Below are positions 1 through 8,872 of a DNA stretch of 64,000 bases, in pieces. The stretch spans positions 34,085-98,084 of the forward strand of contig NZ_BAOG01000056.1 of the NCBI RefSeq assembly GCF_000400365.1, given 5' to 3'. Under the pieces are notes generated by a model. That model was not told the origin of the DNA, did not search any database, and saw only the letters and a list, made by a program, of their open reading frames with translations. Both the position numbers and the translations under genes were made by a program. Origin of the DNA: Vibrio jasicida CAIM 1864 = LMG 25398 (GTDB lineage: Bacteria > Pseudomonadota > Gammaproteobacteria > Enterobacterales > Vibrionaceae). Positions within the stretch are counted from its first letter, which is position 1. Each line of letters starts with the position of its first letter.

Positions 1-18
1 AAGGCCTTTATTTTATGA
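1..18 (+). CDS. 3' end of an upstream gene, possibly kdsC (partial)
   Basis: Reading from base 1 in frame gives five codons and then a TGA at 16-18 that overlaps the ATG of lptC (ATGA). In gammaproteobacteria kdsC (KDO-8-phosphate phosphatase) usually lies just before lptC and is translationally coupled to it. Only five residues are visible, so the identity is inferred from position alone. Confidence 0.3.
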   Translation, partial: KAFIL

Positions 19-578
19 GTTTTACTCGCCTTATTTATTTGCTCCTGATCTTCGTTGTCGCATGGTGTGGTTATTATTTGCTGACACCAAAAGGCGATGA
101 AGATATACAGGTTGCACCTAATTTAGAACTGCCTATGTTCAGTGGTACTGGACTAGAAAATATCACTTATGGTGAAAATGGTGTCCGCAGTTACATCATT
201 CGCTCTAACAGCTTGGATCATTACGCCAAGAGTGGAGATACGATTTTTAATAGCCCAACACTGATGGTTTACCGTGAAGGTAGCGTTGTTGAGTGGAAGG
301 TCACTGCAACAAGAGCAGTACTTGATGAAGACCAGATCCTGACGTTATACGACAAAGTTCTCATGCAAAACTTATTGCCTGACGCAAGCTTTGACACCAT
401 GGCAACAGACAAGCTGGTCATCAACTTAAGCAATCGTGATTTTAAAGCCGATCAACAAGTAATGTTGGTTGGACCACAATTTGAAACTACCGGAGGCGCA
501 ATGCAAGGCAACTTAAAAGCCCACACTGCGACTCTGACAGATGAAGTTCAAGGTCGATATGAAACCGTTACACCTTAG
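15..578 (+). CDS. lptC: LptC, LPS export bitopic membrane protein
   Basis: LptC links the inner-membrane LptB2FG extractor to the periplasmic LptA bridge that carries LPS to the outer membrane. The 187-residue protein has the family layout: one N-terminal transmembrane helix (about residues 5-23) followed by a periplasmic beta-jellyroll region with the alternating pattern typical of LptC (YGENGVRSYIIRS, then VEWKVTATRAVLDEDQ). The length fits the family (about 190). It starts with ATG at 15, after an AAGG at 1-4, and its 3' end overlaps the start of lptA by 20 bases, so the two are probably translationally coupled. Identity is secure from protein pattern and neighbours. Confidence 0.95.
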   Translation: MSFTRLIYLLLIFVVAWCGYYLLTPKGDEDIQVAPNLELPMFSGTGLENITYGENGVRSYIIRSNSLDHYAKSGDTIFNSPTLMVYREGSVVEWKVTATRAVLDEDQILTLYDKVLMQNLLPDASFDTMATDKLVINLSNRDFKADQQVMLVGPQFETTGGAMQGNLKAHTATLTDEVQGRYETVTP

Positions 579-1053
579 CCTATTGGCATTGGTATTAGCA
601 GCGCCACAAGCGTTGGCACTTAAGTCGGATACGCAACAGCCGGTTTACATTAATTCAGACACCCAGCAGGTGGACATGAAGAGTAACCAGGTGACCTTTA
701 AAGGTGATGTATCTCTTAAGCAAGGTAGCATCAATATCGATGCTGACAGAATTGTTGTAACTCGTGACCCGAAAACGGAAGCGATCAAACAAATTCAAGC
801 ATTTGGTAAACCTGCCACTTTCTCTCAATTAATGGACGATGGTAAAACACTCAGTGGTCAAGCTACTGAATTGGATTACCGTATTTCTACTGACGAATTG
901 ACCATGAAAGGCCAAGCACAGCTAGCCCAAGACGGTAACACCATCAAGGGCTCATCAATTCGCTACCAAATTGGTCAACAGAAGCTTGTTGCTGACAGCT
1001 CGAAGAATGAGCGCGTTACCACCATCCTGCAACCGAACCAAATCGAGAACTAA
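559..1053 (+). CDS. lptA: LptA, periplasmic LPS transport bridge protein
   Basis: LptA polymerises head to tail in the periplasm to form the hydrophobic groove along which LPS moves from LptC to LptD. I place the start at the second in-frame ATG (559). It has an AAGG five bases upstream and gives a clean Sec signal peptide (residues 1-20, ending in ALA). The first ATG at 541 would add six charged residues before it. The mature part carries the OstA/LptA fold sequence QPVYINSDTQQVD, then repeated beta-strands. It is 164 residues long, close to the usual 165-185. The stop codon is one base before the lptB start. Confidence 0.95.
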   Translation: MKPLHLSLLALVLAAPQALALKSDTQQPVYINSDTQQVDMKSNQVTFKGDVSLKQGSINIDADRIVVTRDPKTEAIKQIQAFGKPATFSQLMDDGKTLSGQATELDYRISTDELTMKGQAQLAQDGNTIKGSSIRYQIGQQKLVADSSKNERVTTILQPNQIEN

Positions 1054-1054
1054 T

Positions 1055-1780
1055 ATGGCAGTACTGAGCGCAAAGAATCTTGCTAAAAGCTACAAGAAAC
1101 GCAAGGTCGTTACGGACGTGAGCCTCGAAGTCGAGTCTGGTCAAATTGTGGGACTGTTGGGTCCAAACGGCGCAGGTAAAACCACATCGTTTTACATGAT
1201 TGTCGGCTTGGTACCTCGTGATGAAGGCATCATCACTATCGACGATCAAGACATCAGTATCCTACCGATGCACAGTCGCTCGCGCCTAGGTATCGGCTAC
1301 TTGCCACAAGAAGCTTCCATATTCCGTAAGTTATCGGTTGAAGACAACATCATGGCCGTCCTAGAAACTCGCCAAGAGTTAACTCGAGAAGAGCGCCAAG
1401 ATAAGCTTGAAGATTTATTGGAAGAATTCCACATACAGCACATACGCACCAGTGCGGGTATGGCACTATCAGGTGGTGAACGCCGCCGTGTAGAAATCGC
1501 TCGTGCATTGGCAGCAAACCCTCAGTTCATTTTGTTGGATGAACCGTTCGCGGGTGTTGACCCAATTTCGGTTAACGACATCAAAAAAATCATTGAACAC
1601 TTGCGCGATCGTGGTCTTGGTGTGTTAATCACTGACCATAACGTTCGTGAAACCTTGGACGTTTGTGAAAAAGCCTATATCGTAAGTCAAGGACACCTTA
1701 TTGCTTCAGGAACTCCGGATGAGGTTCTCAACAACGAGCAGGTGAAACAAGTTTATCTCGGTGAACAATTCCGTCTATGA
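1055..1780 (+). CDS. lptB: LptB, ATPase of the LPS export ABC transporter
   Basis: LptB powers extraction of LPS from the inner membrane with LptF and LptG, which are not in this window. The 241-residue ABC ATPase has a Walker A GPNGAGKT (residues 36-43), a Q-loop at GYLPQEASIFRKL, a signature LSGGERRR, a Walker B ending FILLDEPFAGVD and an H-loop histidine in ITDHNVRE. An upstream in-frame ATG at 971 would overlap lptA by 28 codons and has no ribosome binding site. The ATG at 1055, just after the lptA stop, gives the standard LptB N-terminus. Confidence 0.96.
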   Translation: MAVLSAKNLAKSYKKRKVVTDVSLEVESGQIVGLLGPNGAGKTTSFYMIVGLVPRDEGIITIDDQDISILPMHSRSRLGIGYLPQEASIFRKLSVEDNIMAVLETRQELTREERQDKLEDLLEEFHIQHIRTSAGMALSGGERRRVEIARALAANPQFILLDEPFAGVDPISVNDIKKIIEHLRDRGLGVLITDHNVRETLDVCEKAYIVSQGHLIASGTPDEVLNNEQVKQVYLGEQFRL

Positions 1781-1830
1781 TTACATTAGGAACGGTAAGA
1801 TTCTGAGCATTACAAGGTAAGTAACACTGA

Positions 1831-3297
1831 ATGAAACCTTCATTACAACTCAAGCTAGGTCAACAGTTAGCCATGACGCCGCAGCTACAACAAGCGATTC
1901 GTTTGTTGCAATTGTCGACGCTCGACCTTCAACAGGAAATCCAAGAAGCCTTGGACTCCAACCCTTTATTGGAAGTTGAAGAAGGCCAAGAAGAACCTCA
2001 AGCAAATGGTGAAGACAAATCAGCACTCGATGCTGCAGACAACAGTGCCAATGAAACTGCCGAGATTGATGTTCCTGATAGCTCAGACGTGATTGAAAAA
2101 TCTGAAATCAGCTCTGAGCTAGAAATCGACACCACTTGGGACGATGTTTACAGCGCGAACACTGGCAGCACAGGCTTAGCGCTTGATGACGATATGCCGG
2201 TCTATCAAGGTGAAACCACTGAATCGCTGCACGATTACCTGATGTGGCAGTTAGACTTAACGCCATTTAGCGAAACCGACCGCACCATCGCGTTAGCCAT
2301 CATTGATGCGGTTGACGACTACGGTTACCTCACGCTCTCTCCAGAAGAAATTCATGAAAGCTTCGACAACGAAGATGTTGAACTTGATGAAATCGAAGCC
2401 GTTCGCAAACGCATTCAACAATTTGACCCCCTTGGCGTTGCCTCTCGCAACCTTCAAGAATGTCTATTACTGCAATTAGTGACCTTCCCAGAAGATACAC
2501 CGTGGCTCGCTGAAGCGAAAATGGTGCTGAGCGATCATATCGATCATCTTGGTAATCGCGATTACAAGCTCGTCATCAAAGAGACCAAACTGAAAGAAGC
2601 AGACCTACGTGAAGTGTTAAAGCTGATTCAGCAATTGGACCCTCGACCTGGCAGCCGTATTACTCCAGATGATACCGAATACGTTATTCCTGACGTTTCC
2701 GTTTTTAAAGATCATGGCAAATGGACGGTTTCCATTAATCCTGACAGCATCCCAAAACTAAAAGTAAATCAACAATATGCGCAACTGGGCAAAGGCAACA
2801 GTGCCGATAGCCAGTATATTCGCAGCAATTTGCAAGAGGCAAAATGGCTGATTAAGAGCCTAGAAAGCAGAAACGAGACGCTTCTCAAAGTTGCAAGATG
2901 TATTGTTGAACATCAACAAGATTTCTTCGAGTATGGTGAAGAAGCCATGAAACCAATGGTACTTAACGATGTAGCATTGGCAGTGGACATGCATGAATCC
3001 ACGATCTCTCGTGTGACTACACAGAAGTTCATGCACACACCACGTGGCATTTTTGAATTGAAGTACTTCTTCTCTAGTCATGTCAGTACAGACAATGGCG
3101 GAGAATGTTCGTCCACAGCAATTCGCGCGCTCATCAAAAAGTTGGTCGCAGCGGAAAATACCGCTAAACCATTGAGTGACAGCAAGATTGCTGCTCTTCT
3201 GGCTGACCAAGGGATTCAAGTCGCAAGACGTACGATCGCGAAGTATCGTGAATCCTTGGGTATCGCCCCTTCAAGTCAGCGTAAACGCCTACTTTAA
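1831..3297 (+). CDS. rpoN: RNA polymerase sigma-54 factor RpoN
   Basis: RpoN directs RNA polymerase to -24/-12 promoters that need enhancer-binding proteins; in vibrios these include flagellar and nitrogen genes. The 488-residue protein shows the glutamine- and leucine-rich region I (residues 1-50, SLQLKLGQQLAMTPQLQQA), an acidic region II (about 50-130), the core-binding domain, the helix-turn-helix (LNDVALAVDMHESTISRVTT) and the C-terminal RpoN box (ARRTIAKYRE). It follows lptB by 50 bases and heads the conserved rpoN-hpf-ptsN-rapZ-npr cluster. Confidence 0.97.
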   Translation: MKPSLQLKLGQQLAMTPQLQQAIRLLQLSTLDLQQEIQEALDSNPLLEVEEGQEEPQANGEDKSALDAADNSANETAEIDVPDSSDVIEKSEISSELEIDTTWDDVYSANTGSTGLALDDDMPVYQGETTESLHDYLMWQLDLTPFSETDRTIALAIIDAVDDYGYLTLSPEEIHESFDNEDVELDEIEAVRKRIQQFDPLGVASRNLQECLLLQLVTFPEDTPWLAEAKMVLSDHIDHLGNRDYKLVIKETKLKEADLREVLKLIQQLDPRPGSRITPDDTEYVIPDVSVFKDHGKWTVSINPDSIPKLKVNQQYAQLGKGNSADSQYIRSNLQEAKWLIKSLESRNETLLKVARCIVEHQQDFFEYGEEAMKPMVLNDVALAVDMHESTISRVTTQKFMHTPRGIFELKYFFSSHVSTDNGGECSSTAIRALIKKLVAAENTAKPLSDSKIAALLADQGIQVARRTIAKYRESLGIAPSSQRKRLL

Positions 3298-3321
3298 GGC
3301 ACCAACTGAAAAGGAAAGTCT

Positions 3322-3609
3322 ATGCAAATCAATATTCAAGGCCATCACGTTGATCTTACCGATTCAATGCAAGACTATGTTCAATCAAAGTTTCAGAAGC
3401 TCGATAGATTCTTCGACCATATAAACCAAATACAAGTTGTACTAAAAGTTGAAAAACTTAACCAAATCGCGGAAGCTACGCTTCACATAAATCAGGGCGA
3501 AATCCACGCGTCATCGAATGACGAAAGTATGTATGCAGCAATTGATTCGCTGGTGGATAAATTAGTTCGTCAACTTAACAAGCACAAAGAAAAACTAAAC
3601 AGTCATTAA
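3322..3609 (+). CDS. hpf: HPF, short ribosome hibernation promoting factor
   Basis: HPF binds the decoding channel of the 30S subunit in stationary phase and helps form inactive 100S ribosome dimers. At 95 residues this is the short gammaproteobacterial form, without the C-terminal dimerisation domain of long HPF. The beta-alpha-beta-beta-beta-alpha fold is recognisable: MQINIQGHHVDLTDSMQDYV and then IDSLVDKLVRQLNKHKEK. The start is 24 bases after rpoN with a good AAAGGAAAG ribosome binding site, and ptsN begins two bases after its stop. Confidence 0.95.
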   Translation: MQINIQGHHVDLTDSMQDYVQSKFQKLDRFFDHINQIQVVLKVEKLNQIAEATLHINQGEIHASSNDESMYAAIDSLVDKLVRQLNKHKEKLNSH

Positions 3610-3611
3610 TC

Positions 3612-4058
3612 ATGCAATTGAGCGAGATACTGTCACTGGACTGCACCAAAAGTGCAGTCCATTGTACAAGTAAGAAACGAGCCCTAGAGATGATCAGCCA
3701 AATTGTTGCTGAAAACACGGGCCAAGATTCAACCGAACTGTTTGAGTGTATGCTCAGCAGAGAAAAGATGGGTAGTACGGGTATCGGCAACGGTATTGCT
3801 ATCCCTCACGCAAGAATGTCATCCAGCGATAAAGCCATTGCCGTATTACTTCAATGTGATGAAGCGATTGAGTTTGATGCGATCGACAACCGACCTGTAG
3901 ACCTTCTCTTTGCGCTTCTGGTTCCAGAAGAACAGTGCAAAGAACACCTCAAAACACTATCCTCTATGGCTGAACGCTTGAGCGACAAGCAAGTGTTAAA
4001 AATGCTGCGCAAAGCTCAGAGCGATGAAGAACTCTACGACATTATGATTCATCAGTAA
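3612..4058 (+). CDS. ptsN: PtsN, EIIA component of the nitrogen phosphotransferase system
   Basis: PtsN (EIIA-Ntr) is the terminal phosphate acceptor of the regulatory PTS-Ntr chain and controls potassium and nitrogen physiology by protein contacts rather than by sugar transport. The 148-residue PTS EIIA type-2 domain contains the phosphorylated histidine in GNGIAIPHAR (H66 by my count). It lies in the usual place between hpf and rapZ, with npr, its phosphodonor, two genes downstream. Length matches the family (about 150-163). Confidence 0.95.
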   Translation: MQLSEILSLDCTKSAVHCTSKKRALEMISQIVAENTGQDSTELFECMLSREKMGSTGIGNGIAIPHARMSSSDKAIAVLLQCDEAIEFDAIDNRPVDLLFALLVPEEQCKEHLKTLSSMAERLSDKQVLKMLRKAQSDEELYDIMIHQ

Positions 4059-4072
4059 TCGAGGCGATCACC

Positions 4073-4936
4073 ATGCGATTAATTGTTGTTAGCGGGCACT
4101 CCGGTGCCGGGAAGAGTGTTGCCCTGCGCGTACTTGAGGACTTAGGGTATTACTGCGTAGACAACCTACCAGTTAACTTGCTTGATGCGTTTGTAAAGTC
4201 GGTATCCGACAGTAAACAGAACGTTGCCGTAAGTATCGATATTCGAAATATCCCAAAGAAACTCAAAGAGCTGAACACCACTCTCGAAAAACTCAAAACT
4301 GAGTTAGACGTAACGGTGCTGTTCTTAGATGCGAACAAAGAGACCTTACTCAAACGCTACAGCGAAACCAGGCGGATCCATCCGCTGTCGCTTGGCGCTC
4401 AATCCTTATCTCTTGATCAAGCCATTGAGTTAGAACACGAGATACTGATGCCCTTAAAAGCACACGCGGACTTAGTGCTCAACAGCAGTGGTCAATCCCT
4501 GCATGACTTGAGCGAAACCGTACGTATGCGCGTTGAAGGGCGAGATCGAAAAGATCTGGTGATGGTATTCGAATCCTTCGGTTTCAAATATGGACTACCC
4601 TCTGATGCCGATTACGTGTTTGATGTGCGCTTCTTGCCAAACCCGCATTGGGAACCAGCATTGCGCCCTCTTACAGGTCTAGATGCCCCGATTGGAGCCT
4701 TCCTAGAGCAACATCAATCTGTACTCGATCTTAAGTATCAAATTGAAAGTTTTATCGAGACTTGGCTGCCTCTGCTAGAAAAAAACAATCGCAGTTACTT
4801 AACTGTCGCGATTGGTTGTACTGGTGGTAAACATCGCTCAGTGTATCTCACGCAAAAAATTGGTGAGTTCTTCGCTGACAAAGGCCATCAGGTACAAATT
4901 CGCCACACTTCATTGGAAAAAAACGTTAAGGAATAA
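4073..4936 (+). CDS. rapZ: RapZ, RNase adapter protein (GlmZ turnover)
   Basis: RapZ presents the small RNA GlmZ to RNase E, so tuning synthesis of glucosamine-6-phosphate for the cell envelope. The 287-residue protein has an N-terminal P-loop kinase-like domain with GHSGAGKS at residues 8-15 and the C-terminal RNA-binding domain with CTGGKHRSVYL. The ATG at 4073 has a GAGG ten bases upstream. It is flanked by ptsN and npr, as in other gammaproteobacteria. That the Vibrio protein acts on GlmZ is inferred from the family. Confidence 0.94.
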   Translation: MRLIVVSGHSGAGKSVALRVLEDLGYYCVDNLPVNLLDAFVKSVSDSKQNVAVSIDIRNIPKKLKELNTTLEKLKTELDVTVLFLDANKETLLKRYSETRRIHPLSLGAQSLSLDQAIELEHEILMPLKAHADLVLNSSGQSLHDLSETVRMRVEGRDRKDLVMVFESFGFKYGLPSDADYVFDVRFLPNPHWEPALRPLTGLDAPIGAFLEQHQSVLDLKYQIESFIETWLPLLEKNNRSYLTVAIGCTGGKHRSVYLTQKIGEFFADKGHQVQIRHTSLEKNVKE

Positions 4937-4938
4937 GG

Positions 4939-5214
4939 GTGGAATTAAGTCGTAAGGTATTGATCCAAAACCGCTTAGGGCTTCACGCTCGCGCTGCGGT
5001 AAAACTGGTCGAACTGGCACAAAGCTACGATGCGATCATTACGATCGACAACGAAGAAGATAAAACCGCGACCGCTGATAGCGTTATGGGGCTATTAATG
5101 CTTGAGTCCGCCCAAGGGCAATACGTGACGATCCACGCCACTGGCGATCAATCAGAGCAAGCCCTTGATGCGGTTTGTCATTTGATTGAAGATAAGTTTG
5201 ATGAAGGCGAGTGA
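4939..5214 (+). CDS. npr: NPr, HPr-like phosphocarrier of the nitrogen PTS
   Basis: NPr (PtsO) relays phosphate from EI-Ntr to PtsN. The 91-residue HPr-fold protein carries the phosphorylated histidine in NRLGLHARAA (H16). The start codon is GTG at 4939, two bases after the rapZ stop, with AAGGAATAAGG acting as ribosome binding site inside the rapZ end. A terminator overlapping its stop codon closes the rpoN cluster. Confidence 0.95.
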   Translation: MELSRKVLIQNRLGLHARAAVKLVELAQSYDAIITIDNEEDKTATADSVMGLLMLESAQGQYVTIHATGDQSEQALDAVCHLIEDKFDEGE

Positions 5215-5230
5215 TTCACTCGCTTTTTTA
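5207..5230 (+). terminator. Intrinsic terminator closing the rpoN-npr cluster
   Basis: GCGAGTGA and TCACTCGC form a GC-rich hairpin followed by TTTTTTA. The left arm includes the last codons and the TGA of npr, so the transcript ends immediately after the gene. Confidence 0.8.
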
Positions 5231-5380
5231 TTTTTAACACCCAAATATTCCACATCGCTTCCCCTTCCTACTTAAATTCCGATAAATAATTTTGTCGACT
5301 TTCATAAGTTGTTATTAAAAGGTGCCTAGAATTAAGTTATTATTCAAAGCATTGTAAATATCAGGAATTAGGGGGAATGA

Positions 5381-6736
5381 ATGGCAGAGCAAATAGAATT
5401 CGACCAAGCTCACCAAGCCCTCCAAGAAGTCACAGAAGCGCTGGAAAACGGCCGCTTTGTCCATGTTCGTCGCCAATTGCAGGACATGGAACCTGAGGAT
5501 ATCGCCCACCTTTTAGAAGCCTCTCCACGTAAAAGTCGTGAAGTACTCTGGCAACTGACTGACCCAGAAGACTACGGTGAGATTCTTGACGAGCTAAACG
5601 AAGACGTCAAAGACAGTCTCGTGTCCAAAATGGCCCCAGAAGCGCTTGCAGAAGCGACGGAAGGCATGGACACTGATGATGTGGCTTACGTACTGCGTAG
5701 CTTGCCTGACGACGTCTCACGTGAAGTTCTATCCCAGATGGACACCGCTGACCGTCAACGAGTCGAAACGGCGCTATCCTACCCTGAGGATACCGCTGGC
5801 GGATTGATGAACACCGACGTAATCACCATTCGTGGTGATGTGGATGTGGACGTTGTCCTGCGCTACTTACGCATGAAAGGCGAACTACCAGAAGCAACCG
5901 ATGCGTTATACGTCATTGATGATGATAGTAAGCTGATTGGTGAACTGCCGATTACCACACTGATTACCACTCAACCTGATGTCAAAGTCAGTGCTGTGAT
6001 GGAAGATGCCGACGATGCAATTACCGTAGATACCAGTGACTCTGATGTTGCTAGTCTATTTGAACGTCGTAACTGGGTATCAGCACCTGTGGTTGATGAA
6101 AACCAACATCTGGTTGGTCGTATCACCATCGATGACGTGGTCGATGTTATCCGTGAAGATGCCGAACACTCAATGATGAGTATGGCGGGTATGGATGACG
6201 ATGAAGATACCTTCGCACCTGTCGTAAAATCCGCTCGTAAGCGCAGTATTTGGCTCGGTGCCAACGTACTTGCAGCGCTAGCGGCGGCCTCAGTATCCAA
6301 CATGTTTGAAGCAACACTAGAGCAAATGGCGGCTATCGCCGTCTTGATGACCATTGTTCCATCGATGGGTGGCGTTGCGGGTAACCAAACGGTCGCTCTG
6401 GTGATCCGCGGTTTAGCACTTGGTCATATTGGTGATTCAAACAAACGAGAACTATTGCTGAAAGAAGCCGCTATCGGCTTACTTAACGGCATCATGTGGG
6501 CACTGATCATCGGCGGTATCGTGGTTGCTTGGAAAGGAAACTGGATGCTTGGCGGTATCATCTCTGCGGCCATGTTGACCAACCTTTTTGTAGCAGGTGT
6601 TGCCGGCGTAACCATCCCTATTCTACTCAAGAAAATGAACATCGACCCAGCCTTGGCTGGCGGTATGGCACTGACTACGGTCACTGACGTGATTGGTTTG
6701 TCAGTCTTCTTAGGCCTCGCGACCCTGCTGATTTAA
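5381..6736 (+). CDS. mgtE: MgtE family Mg2+ channel/transporter
   Basis: MgtE is a Mg2+-gated Mg2+ channel of the inner membrane. The 451-residue protein follows the family order: an acidic N domain (about 1-130), two CBS domains (about 130-260; the second contains NWVSAPVVDENQHLVGRI), a connecting helix, and five membrane helices at the C-terminus with the conserved pore sequence GVAGNQTVALVIRG. The ATG at 5381 follows an AGGGGGAA ribosome binding site. It is a single-gene unit between terminators. I looked for an M-box riboswitch in the 150-base leader and saw none. Confidence 0.94.
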   Translation: MAEQIEFDQAHQALQEVTEALENGRFVHVRRQLQDMEPEDIAHLLEASPRKSREVLWQLTDPEDYGEILDELNEDVKDSLVSKMAPEALAEATEGMDTDDVAYVLRSLPDDVSREVLSQMDTADRQRVETALSYPEDTAGGLMNTDVITIRGDVDVDVVLRYLRMKGELPEATDALYVIDDDSKLIGELPITTLITTQPDVKVSAVMEDADDAITVDTSDSDVASLFERRNWVSAPVVDENQHLVGRITIDDVVDVIREDAEHSMMSMAGMDDDEDTFAPVVKSARKRSIWLGANVLAALAAASVSNMFEATLEQMAAIAVLMTIVPSMGGVAGNQTVALVIRGLALGHIGDSNKRELLLKEAAIGLLNGIMWALIIGGIVVAWKGNWMLGGIISAAMLTNLFVAGVAGVTIPILLKKMNIDPALAGGMALTTVTDVIGLSVFLGLATLLI

Positions 6737-6768
6737 TCTCATGTCATAAACTGCCATGAACAAGCAAT

Positions 6769-6800
6769 AAAAAAGCCTGATGAGTACATCAGGCTTTTTT
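6769..6800. terminator. Bidirectional terminator between mgtE and pmbA
   Basis: AAGCCTGATG and CATCAGGCTT form a 10-bp stem flanked by A-run and T-run on both sides, so it can end mgtE (+) and pmbA (-) transcripts. Confidence 0.9.
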
Positions 6801-6825
6801 GCATCTAGCGGTTAGCGGGGTGATA

Positions 6826-8169
6826 TTATTCGCCCGCCACCTTCATGGTATCAAGCAAGATAGAGCCGGTTTGGATTTGAGAACGCGTTTCCACATCGCT
6901 ACCCACAGCAACAATTTGGTTGAACATGTCTTTTAGGTTACCCGCAATGGTAATTTCTGATACTGGGTATTGGATTTCACCATTTTCTACCCAGAAGCCA
7001 GCAGCACCACGAGAGTAATCACCTGTCACGACGTTCACGCCTTGGCCCATGGTTTCAGTTACCAGTAAACCTGTGCCAAGTTCTTTCAGCATTTGCTCGA
7101 AACTTTGTCCCGTCGACTTCACGTACCAGTTGTGGATACCACCAGCATGGCCAGTTGGGTCCATTTTCATTTTACGAGCCGCATAACTCGTTAGCAGGTA
7201 AGTCGCGAGTACACCATCGGTGATGATTTCACGATCTTGCGTGTACACACCTTCACTATCAAATGGACTAGAAGCTAGGCCACGTAAGACATGTGGACGC
7301 TCTGAAATATTGAACCATTCTGGAAGTACTTGCTTGCCGAGGTGATCAAGTAAGAAAGAGGATTTACGGTACAGGTTACCACCGCTGATTGCCATCACTA
7401 GGTGGCCAATCAAACCTGTCGCTACGTCCGCAGCAAACATGACTGGGTACTTACCCGTTTTCAGCTTTTGAGCGTCTAAGCGACTTATGGTTTTTTCTGC
7501 GGCACTGCGGCCAACCACTTCAGGAGCCCAAAGGTCGTCACGATGGCGAGCAACGGTGTAGCTGTAGTCACGCTCCATCTCACCATTTTTGCCTACACCA
7601 ATCACACAACAGCTGGTGCTGTGGCGACTTGACGCGTAGCTTGCCAACAAGCCATGGCTGTTACCGTACACTTTGACGCCGTAATGACTGTCATAGCTCG
7701 CACCATCGCTTTGCTTAATCGCATCGCTGTAGTTAAGTGCTTCTTTTTCAGCGGCAATCGCAACTTGTGCTGCGTAATCTGGATCGGGTGCGTCTGGGTG
7801 GAAAAGGTCTAAATCAGGCACCTCTTTCACCATATATTCTTTCGGAGCTGGGCCCGCGAATGGATCTTCTGATGTGTATTGAGCGATGTCTAATGCTGCT
7901 AACACCGTTTGCTCGATAGCCGCTTCGCTCAAATCGGATGTGGAAGCACTGCCTTTACGTTGGCCACGGTAAACGGTAATACCCAGTGCGCCGTCGCTGT
8001 TGAATTCAACGTTTTCCACGTCACCCATGCGAGTGGAAACACTCAAACCCGTGCTCTTGGTAATTGCGACTTCAGCGGCATCAGACTTCGCCGCAGCGAT
8101 TTCTAGTGCACGTGAAACGGCTTGTTCTAGCTCGGTACGTTGCTCAGCAACCTGCTGTTTAATATCCAT
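6826..8169 (-). CDS. pmbA: PmbA/TldE, partner subunit of the TldD/TldE protease
   Basis: TldE forms a heterodimer with TldD that degrades unfolded peptides and processes peptides such as microcin B17. The 447-residue protein belongs to the U62 family (VVTGDYSRGAAGFWVENGEIQYPVSEITIAGN) but lacks the HExxxH zinc motif. This is normal for the TldE subunit. Its partner tldD lies 9 kb away on the same strand. It is divergent from darP. Confidence 0.94.
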   Translation of the reverse strand: MDIKQQVAEQRTELEQAVSRALEIAAAKSDAAEVAITKSTGLSVSTRMGDVENVEFNSDGALGITVYRGQRKGSASTSDLSEAAIEQTVLAALDIAQYTSEDPFAGPAPKEYMVKEVPDLDLFHPDAPDPDYAAQVAIAAEKEALNYSDAIKQSDGASYDSHYGVKVYGNSHGLLASYASSRHSTSCCVIGVGKNGEMERDYSYTVARHRDDLWAPEVVGRSAAEKTISRLDAQKLKTGKYPVMFAADVATGLIGHLVMAISGGNLYRKSSFLLDHLGKQVLPEWFNISERPHVLRGLASSPFDSEGVYTQDREIITDGVLATYLLTSYAARKMKMDPTGHAGGIHNWYVKSTGQSFEQMLKELGTGLLVTETMGQGVNVVTGDYSRGAAGFWVENGEIQYPVSEITIAGNLKDMFNQIVAVGSDVETRSQIQTGSILLDTMKVAGE

Positions 8170-8279
8170 TGTCTTTCACATCATGTATTCGATGTACAAT
8201 AGAATAACAAGAATTTCGCTTTCTCCCCACGATTCTTGTTAAAATAGTCATAATATTAATCAAAACACAGGCAACTGAA

Positions 8280-8807
8280 ATGGCACGTAAGAATCAAAAA
8301 GCGCCATGGGAACCAGAAGAAGAGATCATCTGGGTAAGTAAATCCGAGATGAAGCGCGACATGGAAGAGCTGCAAAAGCTTGGCGAAGAGCTTGTCGGCC
8401 TTAAGCCAGCAGCTCTCGAAAAGTTTCCATTGAGCGAAGACCTACGCGAAGCAATTGCTGATGCGCAGCGCTTTAAAAACGAAGCACGCCGTCGTCAACT
8501 GCAACGTATCGGTAAGTTAATGCGTTACGAAGATCCAGAGCCAATCCAAGCGGCACTAGACAAAGTTCGCAACAAACACTCGCAAGCAACAGCGGCACTA
8601 CACAAGCTTGAAGCGCTGCGTGATCGTGTAGTCGAAGAGGGCGACAAAGCAATTGATGACGTTATGGAGCTTTATCCAGAAGCAGACCGTCAACGTCTAC
8701 GCCAACTTGCTCGCCAAGCAGCGAAAGAGAAGAAGGCCGGTAAACCAGCAAAATCTTACCGTGAAATTTTCCAAATTCTAAAAGCCTTGAACGAAGAAGA
8801 AATCTAA
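8280..8807 (+). CDS. darP: DarP (YjgA), 50S ribosome assembly factor
   Basis: DarP associates with late 50S precursors and helps peptidyl-transferase-centre maturation. The 175-residue, highly charged, helical protein has the DUF615 pattern (EEEIIWVSKSEMKRDMEELQ and RRQLQRIGKLMRYED). The pmbA-yjgA divergent pair is conserved in gammaproteobacteria. It ends before a strong terminator. Confidence 0.93.
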   Translation: MARKNQKAPWEPEEEIIWVSKSEMKRDMEELQKLGEELVGLKPAALEKFPLSEDLREAIADAQRFKNEARRRQLQRIGKLMRYEDPEPIQAALDKVRNKHSQATAALHKLEALRDRVVEEGDKAIDDVMELYPEADRQRLRQLARQAAKEKKAGKPAKSYREIFQILKALNEEEI

Positions 8808-8825
8808 TTCAATGCTTAAGAACGC

Positions 8826-8856
8826 AAAAAGCAGACCTTTGTGTCTGCTTTTTTTA
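8826..8856. terminator. Bidirectional terminator between darP and the D-2-hydroxyacid dehydrogenase
   Basis: AAAAAGCAGAC and GTCTGCTTTTT pair around a six-base loop, with a T-run continuing on the plus strand. Confidence 0.88.
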
Positions 8857-8872
8857 TGCCTATTTTCTAGTA

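Noticed and set aside
971..1054. Extended lptB reading frame from ATG 971
   Set aside because: It overlaps lptA by 28 codons, has no ribosome binding site, and the added residues do not look like an ABC protein. ATG 1055 gives the normal LptB start.
5231..5380. Possible M-box riboswitch before mgtE
   Set aside because: The 150-base leader is AT-rich and lacks the conserved M-box blocks; no matching stems are visible.
6826..8169. PmbA lacking the HExxxH motif as a sign of a broken protease
   Set aside because: The TldE subunit normally lacks this motif; the zinc site is supplied by TldD.
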